Source: Microglena sp. YARC
Taxonomy: Eukaryota > Chlorophyta > Chlorophyceae > Chlamydomonadales > Chlamydomonadaceae
DNA length: 64,000 bases
Assembly: GCA_022414725.1 (NCBI GenBank)
Contig: CM039466.1
Coordinates: 19,252,925 to 19,316,924, forward strand
Direction: 5' to 3'
Every line of letters begins with the position of its first letter. Within the stretch, counting starts at the first letter, position 1. Positions 19,789 through 30,350 of this stretch are shown here, in pieces. The notes beneath the pieces were generated by a model. The model was not told where the DNA came from, did no database searches, and saw nothing but the letters and a program-made list of their open reading frames with translations. The translations under genes were made by a program, and so were the position numbers.

Positions 19789-20188
19789 AACACAGACTTA
19801 ACAGCTAGAGAAGAGGTTGAAAAATTCAGTCGGCTCGGAGTTCCGAGTCATTGGGTTGTCGAGCAATTACGTAGCCACCTCGTGCGAACGCGTTTTGGTT
19901 GTGAGGTAAATAGAGGGGTAACCAACGAAGTTACAGCAAGCAGGGAAAGAATGTGGCGGTGCGGATCAAGGAACGTAGTGCAAGCAAGGTAATTAAGCAT
20001 CTAGTATTTAGCAGTGCGCCAAATCGGCGTGAGTTTGAAAAGTACCAACCACCGATACCACCTCGCAGGGGCGGGACCGCAGAAAATTCTAGGCAGTACT
20101 ATCCCTGATCGCAGCTAGCAGCCTCAGATGTAGCAGTTGGTATTTCGTAGATATTGTTGTCTTACTATACTTGGAATACTAAGCAATC
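19789..20188. other. Upstream region of the kinase gene, no clear element
   Basis: Contains the presumed promoter of the minus-strand kinase gene. I see no TATA box or other motif that I can support. Confidence 0.4.
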
Positions 20189-20191
20189 TTA

Positions 20192-20993
20192 CCGTGCATT
20201 TCCATTGGACTCGACTTGACCACTCGACTTGAGTTGGGCGCCTGTAGTACGCGTGTCGTACAGGAATTGACTTAAAAGTCGCGTTTCCATTGGACTCGAC
20301 TTGAGTTGGGCGCCTCCCCACTCTTTTTGAATCTTAGGGTTTCCTCTGATGTCAGAAGAATTTCAAGTCAATTTTAGGGCGCTCAAGACAAGTCCGTTTA
20401 GGGACTTGACTTGAGCGCTTTGACTCGACTTGGGCGCAGAATTGTAAATTCCGGAACATTGTCTGAAGGTCTGAAGGATTCTTGGCTTTGTTGATCCGTC
20501 CGTTGACGATCAGCAGATTCTCCCCTCCCCGAGTGCTTGCAAAATTAAATCCTCGGCTTCCTCCGCATCCTCAGCTGCTGCCATATCTCTGGAATCCCTG
20601 GCTTCCGCATGCCTGGCGTCCTCCATCGCTTCACGATCACGCTTCTTCAGACAATCAGCATCGTTCTGTCGACTCCTCGCCGTGATTTGCTGCATGGTTG
20701 CCCGCAAGGTGTTTCCCGTCTGCATGAAGGGAAGCTCCGAATGATCCCGATCAGGGGAAGCAAGATAGAATGTAATGGAAGGAAATAACGAACCGTTAGA
20801 AGGGGGCAAGCTGGGGCCAAGCCCACGTGCCAAGCCGCGTTGGCATGTCGTGAAGGTGTGATCAATGGAAACGCGAAAGACTCGACTTGAGTTGGGCGCC
20901 GTAAACCCTAAGTCAAGTCTCGTGAATTCTAAGTCGAGTCCGTATAACTCAAGTCGAGTGACTCAAGTCAAGTGGTCCAATGGAATTGCACGG
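20192..20993. mobile_element. PIF/Harbinger-like TIR element (802 bp), TTA target duplication
   Basis: The left end CCGTGCATTTCCATTGGAC is mirrored by the right end reading CCGTGCAATTCCATTGGAC on minus. TTA flanks both sides (20189-20191, 20994-20996). Subterminal repeats of CTCGACTTGAGTTGGGCGCC occur near both ends, likely transposase binding sites. A 3-bp TTA duplication is the hallmark of PIF/Harbinger and Tourist-type MITEs. Confidence 0.8.
20510..20833 (-). CDS. Hypothetical 107-residue ORF inside the TIR element
   Basis: The only sizeable open frame in the element. Its C-terminal half is Ala/Glu/Asp/Arg-rich and helical (DMAAAEDAEEAEDLILQALG). I see no DDE transposase or Myb motif. It may be a remnant of the element's own gene or chance. 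Confidence 0.25.
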   Translation of the reverse strand: MARGLGPSLPPSNGSLFPSITFYLASPDRDHSELPFMQTGNTLRATMQQITARSRQNDADCLKKRDREAMEDARHAEARDSRDMAAAEDAEEAEDLILQALGEGRIC

Positions 20994-21122
20994 TTAGTCA
21001 ATTCTGTATTGGAAAGAGCCCTAATCCTCATGCTCATGCTCATCTGCCTGCCTGGAATATCAGCCAGCGTGGCGACTGGGGAAACAGGTATAAAGCCAAA
21101 GGCAGTGAATCCATCGGAGATA

Positions 21123-22523
21123 CTAGGGCATTTAGCCCGTCGTACCGACGGCAGCCCCCTTCCCTCCCCCCCGCCCCACCCCCCAATGGAAGGACATATG
21201 GATTGTCACCCACCCACTCATTTCCCATCCCCATTCACTTTAGGTGGCATGTCATCGTGCACTGTTGCCATGATCATCCCCATCACACTGACACTTGAGT
21301 GGCAGATGGCCACAACACAAATGTACATGCAACACCATTACCAACCACCCCCATGCATGTATGCCCCCCCCCCCCCTCCCCCCCCCCAAGAGCAGCTTGA
21401 TTCCTAGAAAAACGGACATAGCGTTGTAGGAATCAAGACGATGCCTTTTAGGTTTGACCGAAGTTAGAGGGCAAGGGGAAATAGCATCCAAGGAGCATGT
21501 TGGGCGCAGCATCTCGCGAGCGGACCCTTCCCACCCCACCCACTCATGTGAACTAAAGAGTCGCTTGTTTCGTACAAAGCAGACATGTCGCTGCAGGAAT
21601 AAATGCGATGCCCGTCAGGTATCAGCTTTGCCCACGCTGGAATTAAAGGCTAGGGGGGAAAAGCAGGGAGCAGCTGTCAGTGACAGGTCCGGGAACAATA
21701 TGCACACGAAATTGTTCCGCATTGATGCCGGCAGGGAGTAGAAGAACACGCATTCCCGCCCAGAGCAAAGCAATGGCTGCCCTAAGCGCGCCTTGTCAGA
21801 GCTTTGTTCCTGTTGAGAGTGAAAAAGGGCGTGAAGCATTCAATCCAACGGCAGCAATTGTAATACTTGTGGAGGAGTAGCTTCTGAGTGAGCGCTCATA
21901 AGCGACTGAGGTTTGGCCTATCGCTGATTTGAGGTTCCCAGGGCTGGTCCATGCTTGTGTAGATTGAAAGATTTAGCGAGGAGCTGGCGATCACGCGATT
22001 GAAAAGCAGTCAGCGAGCGAGCAGGAGTGAGAGCAGGAGCAGGAGAAGGAGAAGAGAGTGTTGTGACGGGGAGAGCAGCAAGTAAGGTTAGGTCAGCAAG
22101 AGCTCACATCGAAGTTAGTGGACTGCAGAAGTGCGCGTGTAAATCCGGGAATGGAGAAATAGTTGAAGACAAACATGCTTGGTTGAGGGAGCACAGCTCC
22201 CATTGCGGTGTGGGCCAAGACATTGTCAGATCGCTGAGCGCAAAGAGCGCGCTGGGCGCAGTCGCAAGGTGAAAGCAGGTGAAAGATGCGGGTTTGAAAT
22301 CATCGGGGGAGGTGAAAGAGTACAGCGTTTGAAAATTGAGGGTTGAGGTGAAAATGTGCCAGATCAGCAGTCGACGACTTGAGGCGAAAATGAGCCAGAT
22401 CAGCAGGAAAATGCTTGCCAGATAAGCGGAACCATTTCTAGTTAAGCCCTGAGCCCCGGACGCACGGACGGACGGACGGACGGACAACGCAACTTTAATA
22501 GTATAGATAGATAGATAGATAGA
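21123..22523 (-). mobile_element. Non-autonomous Helitron H1 (1401 bp)
   Basis: Read on minus it starts TCTATC...TACTATTAAAGTTGCG at 22523, a classic Helitron 5' end. It ends with a hairpin (CCGTCGGTACGACGG) and then CTAAATGCCCTAG, followed by T in the flank (21123-21126 is the terminal CTAG). No Rep/helicase ORF is present. It is about the same length as H2 and closely similar to it. Confidence 0.8.
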
Positions 22524-23916
22524 CTAGGGCATTTAGCCCGTCGTACCGACGGCAGGCCTCCTCCGGGGGCCTCCTCCTTCCCCACGACCCCCAATGAAAT
22601 GACTTTTGGAGGGTCACCCACCCATTCATTTTCCATTCCCATTCACATTAGGTGGCTTGTCATCGTGCACTGTTTCCATGATCATCCCCATCACACTGAC
22701 AGTTGAGTGGCAGATGGCCACAACACAAATGTACATGCAACTCCATTACCAACCCACCCCCATGCACGTGCCCCCCGCCCCCCCCCAAGAGCAGCTTGAT
22801 TCCTGGGAAAACGGACACAGCGTTGTGGGAATCAATGCGATGCCTTTCAGGTTTTGACCGAAGTTAGAGGGCAAGGGGAAATAGCATCCAGGGAGCATGT
22901 TGGGCTAAGCATTTCGCGAGCGGACCCTTCCCACCCCACCAACTCATGAACCAAAGAGTCGCTCGTTTGGTACAAAGCAGACACATCGCTGCAGGAATAC
23001 ATGCGATGCCCAACAGCTATCAGCTATGCCCTCGCTGGAATAAGAAGGCTAGGGGGGGAAAGCCGGAAAGCAGGGAGCAGCTGTCAGTCAGAGGTCCGAG
23101 AACAATCTGCTTACAGCGCGAAATTGTTCCGCATTGATGCCGGCAGGGAGTAGAAGGGCACGCATTCCCGCCCGTTGCAAAGCATGTTGGCCATAGTAAG
23201 CGCGCCCTGTCAGAGCTTTGTCCCTATTGCAAGTGAAAAAAGGGCGTCAAGCATTCAATTCAACGGCAGCAGTTGTAATACTTGTGGAGAAATAGCTTCT
23301 GAGTGAGGGCTCATAAGCGACTGAGGTTTGGCCAAGACTGGTCTTTAACACCTGCCTGTCGCTGATTTGAGGATCCCTAGGCTGGTCCATGCTTGTGTAG
23401 ATTGAAAGATTTAGCGAGGAGCAGGCGATCACGCGATGTAAAAGCAGTCAGCGAGCGAGCAGGAGAAGGAGAAGAGAGTGTTGTAACGGGGAGGGCAGCA
23501 AGGTAAGGTGGGTCAGGAAGAGCTCAAATCGAAGTAAGTGGACAGTAGAAGTGCGCGTGCAAATCCGGGAATGGAGACAAATTGAAGACAAACATGCTTG
23601 GGTGGGGGAGCACAGCTCCCATTGTGGTGTGGGCCAAGACATTGTCAGATCGCGGAGCGCAAAGAGTGCGCTTGGCGCAGTCGCAAGTTGAAAGCAGGTG
23701 AAAGATGCGGGTTTGAACTCGTCGGGGGAGGTGAAAGCGTTTGAAAATCGAGGGTTGTGGTGTAAATGTGCCAGATCAGCAATCGACGGTTGAGGTGTAA
23801 ATGTGCCAGACCAGCAGGAAAATGCTTGCCAGATAAGCGGAACCATTGCCAGTTAAGCCCTGAACCCGTGACAACGGTCGGTCGGTCGTCAGGCGGACAA
23901 CGCAACTTTAATAGTA
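22524..23916 (-). mobile_element. Non-autonomous Helitron H2
   Basis: Its 3' CTAG (22524-22527) abuts the 5' TC of H1 with no spacer. The hairpin is the same as in H1. The 5' end on minus reads TACTATTAAAGTTGCGTTG, lacking the first few bases of H1. Direct repeat of H1 over about 1.4 kb. Confidence 0.75.
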
Positions 23917-24122
23917 CTAGCATCTGAGCCCGTCGTACCGACGGGAGGCCCCCCCCCCCCCCCCCCCCCCCCGAACCTCGGACGACGATGGACGGAGCAG
24001 GTGTTCCGAGAGGAACGACAGGTCAGCTTTATTCATCACAGGTCATGAAGCTCATTCCTGTGGCGACGGGGGAATGGAATGGAGATCCAGGATTGACGTT
24101 GATGCCTTCCAATGTGAACTTG
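23917..24122 (-). mobile_element. Helitron H3, 3' fragment
   Basis: Minus-strand 3' end CCCGTCGGTACGACGGG then CTCAGATGCTAG abuts H2. A long C run (about 22) and about 170 bp of interior follow. The 5' part is missing. The interior repeats in H4 (GAACCTCGGACGA, GATGGACGGAGCAGGTGTTC). Confidence 0.65.
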
Positions 24123-24972
24123 CTAGCCTAGAGCCCGTCGTACCGACATGAAGCCCGCCCCCCCCACCCCCCCACCCCACCCCCCACCTCACACTCACAC
24201 GAACCTCGGACGAAGATGGACGGAGCAGGTGTTCCGATGAACGACAGGTCAGCTTTATTCATCACAGGTCATGAAGCTCGTTCCCGTGGCGCCCGGGAAA
24301 TGGTGAGCATCCCTAGAAGAGGAAAAAGAAGGGAAAGTCCGTGCCATCCGCGGTAGTGTCGAGTACGAAGGCAAACTGCAGTAAAAAGCTGTGCGCACCT
24401 GTTGTCCTCTTGGATTCGCTTGGCTCGCTCATTCCCAGGTGCAGCCGGCCCAGAGCGTTGCATGAAATCGTGGGTGGGCAAGTTGTCTCCGGCCGAGGGC
24501 ATGCAGCAACAGGGGGTTGGACCGCCAAGAAAAAGTGTTGAGGACCACGCCTGTCGGTGAGAGAGCAAAGCTCCCACGGTGGTGGGGGCCTCGACATGGC
24601 GGGTGAAGAAGAGGAAGGCTAATCAAAGAGGAGATTGGCCTGTCAGAAAGAGGGAAGCGTATGGGCGCGAAATGGTCGCATTAATGTGCCGAACGGCAAG
24701 GTACTGAAACCTTTGGAAGTGGTAGGAAGTTTGAGGCACCATGCCGAGCAACCTTGGACGGGCGGAAGGCTAGAAAAAATCGCGGGTGCCAATCCGCGAT
24801 GATGACAGGTCAGCTGCTTTCATGAAAGGTCAGCAAGCTCGCTCCCGTGCCGCAGGCTGCAGCGCAGATCCGAGATCCAGGGCCACGTTGGCGAAAAAGG
24901 GAGATCCTGCCAGGTGGTACCCCAGCCGTGGCAGCAAAACCCCGGACGGACAACGCGCTATTATAGATAGGA
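24123..24972 (-). mobile_element. Helitron H4
   Basis: 3' end on minus CGACGGGCTCTAGGCTAG. 5' end TCCTATCTATAATAGCGC at 24972, close to the canonical Helitron start. No helicase ORF. It shares a conserved block of about 120 bp with H5 (GAGCAAAGCTCCCA, ACATGGCGGG). Confidence 0.7.
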
Positions 24973-26114
24973 CTTGCATCTGAGCCCGTCGTCCCGACGG
25001 GAGGACCACCCCCGTGACCACGTCAGCGACAGGTTTCGAAAAATTTCGAGATCCGAGACTCGCTGCCACCTGGGTAACTCCGAAACGACTGCCCTGGCCA
25101 CGTCAGCGAAAGGCACCGGCAGCCAAAGGTGTCCTCGGCGAAGGGCATGCAGCAGAAGAGGGTTGAAAAACCACGAAAACGTGTTGATGGCGATGCCCGC
25201 GTCGGTAAGCGAGCAAAGCTCCCAGGGTGGCGGTGGCCACATGGCGGGAGGAAAGGAGGAAGGTTAATTAAACAGGAGAGTGGCTTGGGAGACAGAAGGA
25301 AGTGCAGAGGCTGGAAATGGAAAAGCAATCGTAGGAAGATCCGGGCACCAAGCAAACCGGATAACCTCGTACGGGAACGGGTGGATGGTTGGAGCCCCTC
25401 TGGTTGGAGCCCGGGCCCCGGGGTGAAGACAAACAAATGCGTCAGGAGGACAGGTCAGCAAGGTCGCTCCCAAGCGCAGGCAGCAGGGAGACCCAGAGAC
25501 TGGCTGCCCCTGGCCACTTCAGCGAATGGCAGCCAGCGAGCGGGCAAGAGTGCGTGAGAGCGCAGGAGAAGGCCCAGGGAATGCTGCGACGGGGGGAGTT
25601 GCATGCGAAGTTCTTGACAGGGGCAGCGAAAATGGTGGGAAAGAGTTTAGGCAGATAGACAAAGGGAGGCTACACCGTTGAATATAGGGCGATATAGGCA
25701 GCGAGCACCGAAATTAGCAGAAGTACGAAGGAAAATTCGGGTATCAGAACATCTGGGCCAGGAAGAGCCGCGAGAAGGAGTTGAAAACGACACCGGCTTC
25801 ATTAGAGCAGTGCAAAGCAGCGCACGGGGTGAGCAAGTCGGCGCAGGAAAAATTGGGCACCAAGCCGGGTAACCTTGGACGGGTGGGTGGATGGGTGGTC
25901 GGCACTCGGCAGAGAGGCAATTGTTCCTGTGGCTGCGCCGAAAAGTCGAGACCCCAGACTGGCTGCCACCTGGGCGACAGGTGGGCAAGATACGGAACCA
26001 AAACCCCAAGCGGCTAGGCCAAAAGGGGGCGACCACGCGCCGCGCACGCGCTAAACCTCGGACGCTCTTACTACATGCTACTTTATATATACTGATGATA
26101 GATAGATAGATAGA
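24973..26114 (-). mobile_element. Helitron H5
   Basis: 3' hairpin CCCGTCGGGACGACGGG then CTCAGATGCAAG (terminal CAAG, not the usual CTAG) abuts H4. 5' end TCTATCTATCTATC at 26114. GC-rich inside with no recognisable protein. Confidence 0.65.
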
Positions 26115-26131
26115 CTAGCCTAGGGCATTTA

Positions 26132-26786
26132 CAGCTTGTTTCCAACCAGTTGGAGGTCCGGTTAAGGATTGTGTTTCGGAGGGTTTAGACTCGACCTCTA
26201 ACCGGACCCTCAACTGGTTGGAAACATTCCACCAGTTGAGCAGTCTTTTGCATCTGGCCAGGTCATCTCAAAATGGATCAACGTGTCAAATGCGCAGCGC
26301 AGCACTTCCTCGCTATCCAGACGCTGATTTCAGCGTTTATCCCGCTCCTTGCCGCTGCTGCCCGCTTCAAGAACATGAGGAGGAGGCAGCGGGAGGATGT
26401 CCTGGCTAGAGTTCGCGAGATCGAGAAGGTAAATCCCTTTGAGCCTGCTTCGAAGCTTGTCCTCGTCTGTGCCTACGAAGATTGAACGGCAGTATTGTAG
26501 CGGAAATTAACACCTTCAGAAAATAATCGCAGCCATGCTGAAAAGAAAGAAAGGATGCGGCACTCCAAAGCAGCATGATTTTTAAGAGGATCTAATGCAA
26601 CAACCGAATTTAACCGCCCCTCAACTTTCTTCAACGGCGGGGGGGGTGCGCCGTTGAACCAACCGGGGCAGTTGGTCTTTAACCGGACCTCAACTTTTTG
26701 TGTTTCCGACCAAACACCGGTTAGCGCCGAAAATAACGAATTTAACCGCCGCTCAACCGGACCTCCAACTGGTTGGAAACAAGCTG
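26132..26786. mobile_element. PIF/Harbinger-like TIR element (655 bp) inserted in Helitron H6
   Basis: Perfect 32-bp terminal inverted repeats beginning CAGCTTGTTTCCAACCAG are flanked by TTA on both sides (26129-26131, 26787-26789). The left subterminal region is itself an inverted repeat. H1 and H2 provide the empty site, so the TTA duplication is confirmed. Confidence 0.9.
26273..26485 (+). CDS. Short ORF (70 residues) inside the TIR element
   Basis: Starts MDQRVKCAAQHFLAIQTLIS, has a hydrophobic/alanine stretch and then a basic helix (RFKNMRRRQREDVLARVREI). It could be an N-terminal remnant of a transposon protein. Not recognised. Confidence 0.3.
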   Translation: MDQRVKCAAQHFLAIQTLISAFIPLLAAAARFKNMRRRQREDVLARVREIEKVNPFEPASKLVLVCAYED

Positions 26787-27014
26787 TTAGCCCGTAGTAT
26801 AGATCTGAGGTATGGAGAGGATCTCACCAGCCACGGAGACATTTTCGCCCCGGCAGGCCCCGGAGATATTTTTTCGCTTTAGCCCCCCTAGGGTCCCGGG
26901 GTTGAAGCCCTAAGTTCCCCCCGTGTCCGTGTCTCTGTCCGCCAGGCTGTCCGCCGTCTGGTCTGTCTGCGGATGTCCGATGTCCGCTGTCTGGATCAGA
27001 GGGGAGGGGTGACA

Positions 27015-27230
27015 CGCTGCTCTTGGTCCGGACGATTTTGGTCCGATTTGGGTCGATTTTGCCTATCACCAAAATCTTAGTGGTCACACTACAACATTGA
27101 CCAGAATCGATTTTGGTCAGGATCAAAATCGGACCAAAAGCAAAAGCTAAATTGAGCAAAAGCAAAATCGGGGGGGGGGGGGGGGGGGGGGGTATTTGCC
27201 TCGATTTTGCTTTTGGTCCGGATTTATTTC
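27015..27230. repeat. Fold-back repeat family (GATTTTGGTCCG), locus 1
   Basis: Many copies of GATTTTGGTC and its complement GACCAAAATC in both orientations, e.g. CGGACCAAAAGCAAAAGC and ATTTTGCTTTTGGTCCGG. A 23-G run (27170-27192) sits inside. The same motifs recur at 30170-30350. Confidence 0.65.
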
Positions 27231-27368
27231 TGGAACTTTATATTGTTTTCTGTTGTTATCTTTTCCGTATCTTCGTTGTTTCACTCATACCTTTTCTTAT
27301 CCAATTCTTAATTATTGTTGCTTCTAGTCTTCAAAATTTTCAGAGGGTGCGGCACAGTCATCCACAAC

Positions 27369-28142
27369 ATGCTTCCTAAACCCAACAGCACCAGATTCCC
27401 TGTGCCTCTCCTACCAGATGCTCTCCTGCCCTATGCTAGCAAAGATGCCCCAGCCACAGGCCTACCACTTGCCCAAATTGTGGGCTCCCTCAACTACCTG
27501 GCAGTTAACACAAGACCTGACATTGCCCAAGCAGTCAACAGATTGGCCAGGCACAGTGCACACCCGTTGAATGACCACATGGAAGCTGCACCCGGTATTC
27601 TCAAGTATCTGTCTAATACACCAGACCATGGCATCACCTACACCTTCTCCAACAAACCCCTCATTGGTTACTGTGACTCTGACCATGCTGCCTGCCCAAT
27701 CACAAGGAAGTCCACTACAGGTTACGTCTTCCTCAACCAAGGGGGAGCAATCTCATGGGCATCCAAGATCCAGGCATCTGCTACAGCATTGTCCACTACA
27801 GAGGCTGAGTTCATGGTAGCTACCTCTGCTGCCCAAGAGGGAATGTGGTTGAGAAAACTACAACACTCTGCCACAGGCATAGTTCCCCCTGCTCTCACCA
27901 TTAATGGTGACAACCAAGCTGCCCTTAGTGCCTGGAACCAAGAGAAGCTGTCATCCAGACTGAAGCACATGGAGACCAGGTTCTACTTCCTAAAGGAACA
28001 ATCCAAGAAAGAGGGTATCAAAATGAACTGGATCCCAACTGCTGCCAACATGTCTGACATGCTCACCAAAGCTCTGCCCAGGGCCAAGTTCTGTGACTTC
28101 AGAGCAAAGATTGGCTGCATTGGCAAGCTCAAAATGGAATAA
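27369..28142 (+). pseudogene. pol: copia pol C-terminus: end of RT and RNase H
   Basis: An uninterrupted frame of about 258 codons to TAA. It has the copia blocks GSLNYLAVNTRPDIAQAVNR (end of RT), then GYCDSDHAACPITRKSTTGY and SWASKIQASATALSTTEAEF of RNase H. It then has DNQAAL and MLTKALPR at the end. RNase H acidic residues are in place (D in CDSDH, E in TTEAEF, D in GDNQAAL). The catalytic RT box and everything before it are missing, so it is a fragment of a polyprotein rather than a gene with its own start. It is young-looking: no stops. Confidence 0.9.
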
Positions 28143-28755
28143 CTATAGAAGCTTTGATCAAGAACCTGTGATATAGCATTACTCATGTCCTTGATCATGG
28201 GGAGCTACCTGCCTTCTTTAGTTCTCCTCCTGCAGCTTCCTGCAGATCCCTTACAGTCCATTCCTGACTCCTCACTATGGCCCCATAGTTTCCCCTAGCA
28301 TTGATCTTGAGATCATGACTCATGATACTTTATAGATGATACTGGAAGTATCTTACTATATCCTTCCATCTGGAATGATAGTCATGAGCCAGCGGGGAAC
28401 GTCTACTTTAAAGTTGATTATTAATGGAAATCAAACAGATTGCTATCAGCCTTTTAGCTGAACAAAGCCATATGGCTGCACCTTCCTGGCAGCTCCACAG
28501 CTGGAATCCAGTCCTACCTAGATAATAGATAATAGTCACTGTACTGCCTCTGTCCCTTGTTCACCTCTTAATGTACTTGCATATGCCCCTCAAGGTCAAG
28601 TGCCGTTCATTAGTGAACACTGGCCAAACCAGAAGCCTGTACCCCCTGGCTCTCCTATGCACCAGTTATCTATTTTCACTCTAGCTTCCCTTCCCCTAGA
28701 ACCTCCTAATTCCAGGAATTCTTATGAATAAAGAATACCAGGAATTGGGGGGGGA

Positions 28756-28941
28756 TGTTATAGACCGGTTCTCCCGGCTCAGCTAGAGTGTCTTGGGGCG
28801 CCAGGCCTTCCGCCTGGAAGCTTCCATAGTAGTGCCTCCGCCCGTTAGGGCCGGCACCTAACGGCGGCAGTACCCTGAGGTACTGTCGCCCTTTCCCTTC
28901 TTATACTTCCCTTGTCGCTTGACAAGCTATCACGATTGTAA
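28756..28941 (+). repeat. 3' LTR of copia-like element 2
   Basis: Starts TGTTATAGACC just after GGAATTGGGGGGGGA and ends about CACGATTGTAA, by comparison with LTR 1. GC-rich with internal palindromes (GCCGGCACC...GGTACTG). Confidence 0.6.
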
Positions 28942-28998
28942 GCTCAGCGCCATGGTCCATTCCCTGTGTCAGTACTCACGATATAAGACTCCGGAAAG

Positions 28999-29493
28999 CT
29001 AAAGATAAGGATGCCTGCGCTCCAAGAAGTTGTGCAAGGCACAGCATATCCGAGAAACCTTGACTGCAGTGACAGGGTCTCGAAGACGTGTACTGTACAG
29101 TAGCCTAAATCGACCCTTTAGTCAACCGAATGCACACTCAACAACCCGCCTTGTTCTCATCAAAGCATAGTTGAAGTTGAACTGGGCAGGTGTAGGGTTG
29201 CCCACCTCATAACACTTCATGAGGTGCTCTGTCAACTTAAAGGCACCATCGCCAACTAAATACGTCATTACTTCCATCCCATCAATATGTTGAGGTTGTG
29301 ACCCTTGGGGCATTGCCAAGTACTCCTGGATTCTCAGGCCTACGTCCTCCTCAGGCCTACGTCCTACGATGTCCACCCCACACAATGGGGCAGGGATGAT
29401 GGGTGGTGCCACACAGGCGTACCCCCAGACGTCCCCATAGGGTACGTCTGCGGGTACGCCTGGGATGATGGATGGTCCATTCATGCCAAACAT
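28999..29493 (-). pseudogene. PIF/Harbinger transposase fragment (DDE_Tnp_4 C-terminus)
   Basis: Minus-strand frame with LVGDGAFKLTEHLMKCY, then FNFNYALMRTRRVVECAFG. After an in-frame TGA (29122-29124) it continues LKGRFRLL and CCALHNFLERRHPYL to a stop at 28999. These are the hallmarks of Harbinger nucleases: the second catalytic Asp in GDxxY/F, the R..VE.AFG.LK.RF block with the catalytic Glu, and CCxLHNF. The first catalytic Asp region is missing or rearranged. It may be related to the trans-acting source for TTA-flanked elements nearby, but that is inference. Confidence 0.85.
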
Positions 29494-29499
29494 GAGCCA

Positions 29500-30170
29500 G
29501 AACCCCCCTAGCTAGATGGCTATACTGATTTTTTGTTGCATGTCGTTGGCACATTACTCGTGCGGTACCCACGAGAGAGATTGTCACTTGGTAACATGGA
29601 TTCAGGATTTGTCGTATTTCCTATGTAGCAAGATTTGAGAGGTTGAATTTAAAGTGGTACATCATTCCTACTTGGTACTTCATTAGATGTTCCCAGCAAG
29701 CGAATTGTTACATTATTCCCCAATTGAACTTGGCTACATCCCTCTAGCAAGCAACTTGGATTTCTTTTCTTACTATTATTAATTGATGACTTGGTCATAT
29801 AATTTAAACCGAGGTTGTAACAGAGGTTCCCAAATCTGCATTGTTTCCACTATCCAGTCTCCCTACTTGCAGCTCCCTGTAGCTCCGTCCCTGCTGCGGG
29901 CAGCTCCCAGCTCCCTGCTCCCTGCTCCCAGCTCCCTGCAGGTCCTCCAGGTCCCAGCACCTTGCAGGTCATGCAGGTCATGCAAAAAAACAAAAGCGCA
30001 CCAATTAAAAAACTGGTGCGAGCGCACTTTTTCAAAGGCAAGTGCGCTTTTTTGACAGCGCACATTTTTTGAAGGCATCGGCACTTTGGGGGCTGTCAAA
30101 AAATTGTCATCAGTTAAAAAACATTACAGCTTTTAGACTTTAAAACAATCAGCTATACAACTGTATTTAA
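29500..30170. other. No supported gene
   Basis: Contains a CAGCTCCCTGC-rich patch (29870-29970) and short GTGCG/GCGCAC repeats (30010-30065). I see no supported gene. Confidence 0.4.
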
Positions 30171-30350
30171 GTACCTGACCAAAAGCAAAATCGAAAGCAA
30201 AATCGGATCAATAAATTGTCTCAAAAACCAGATTTTGCTTTCGATTTAGCTTTTGGCCCGCTTTTGGTCCGATTTTGGTCGCTTTTGGTCCCCACCAAAA
30301 TCGGGCCAAAATCGGACCAAAAGCAAAAGCTAAATCGACCAAAAGCAAGA
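30170..30350. repeat. Fold-back repeat family (GATTTTGGTCCG), locus 2
   Basis: Left half rich in AAAGCAAAATCG, right half in CGATTTAGCTTTTGG and back again. Several nested inverted repeats, same motifs as 27015-27230. Confidence 0.65.

Larger units (their letters stand above)
26115..27010 (-). mobile_element. Helitron H6, interrupted by a TIR element
   Basis: The 3' end CTAG...CCTAGGGCATTTA (plus sense) abuts H5. It is split at TTA by the element at 26132-26786 and resumes with GCCCGTAGTATAG. Joining the two sides restores the GGGCATTTAGCCCG seen intact in H1 and H2. The 5' end is not identified; the end coordinate is approximate. Confidence 0.6.
27369..28941 (+). mobile_element. Copia-like element 2, 5'-truncated
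   Basis: End of reverse transcriptase and complete RNase H region, then 3' non-coding sequence, polypurine tract (28742-28755) and LTR (28756-28941). The LTR and the sequence before the tract are related to element 1, so both belong to the same lineage. Confidence 0.85.

Noticed and set aside
27315..27368. Start of the copia RNase H frame as a real gene start
   Set aside because: The open frame simply extends into upstream non-coding sequence; the coding similarity begins within reverse transcriptase.
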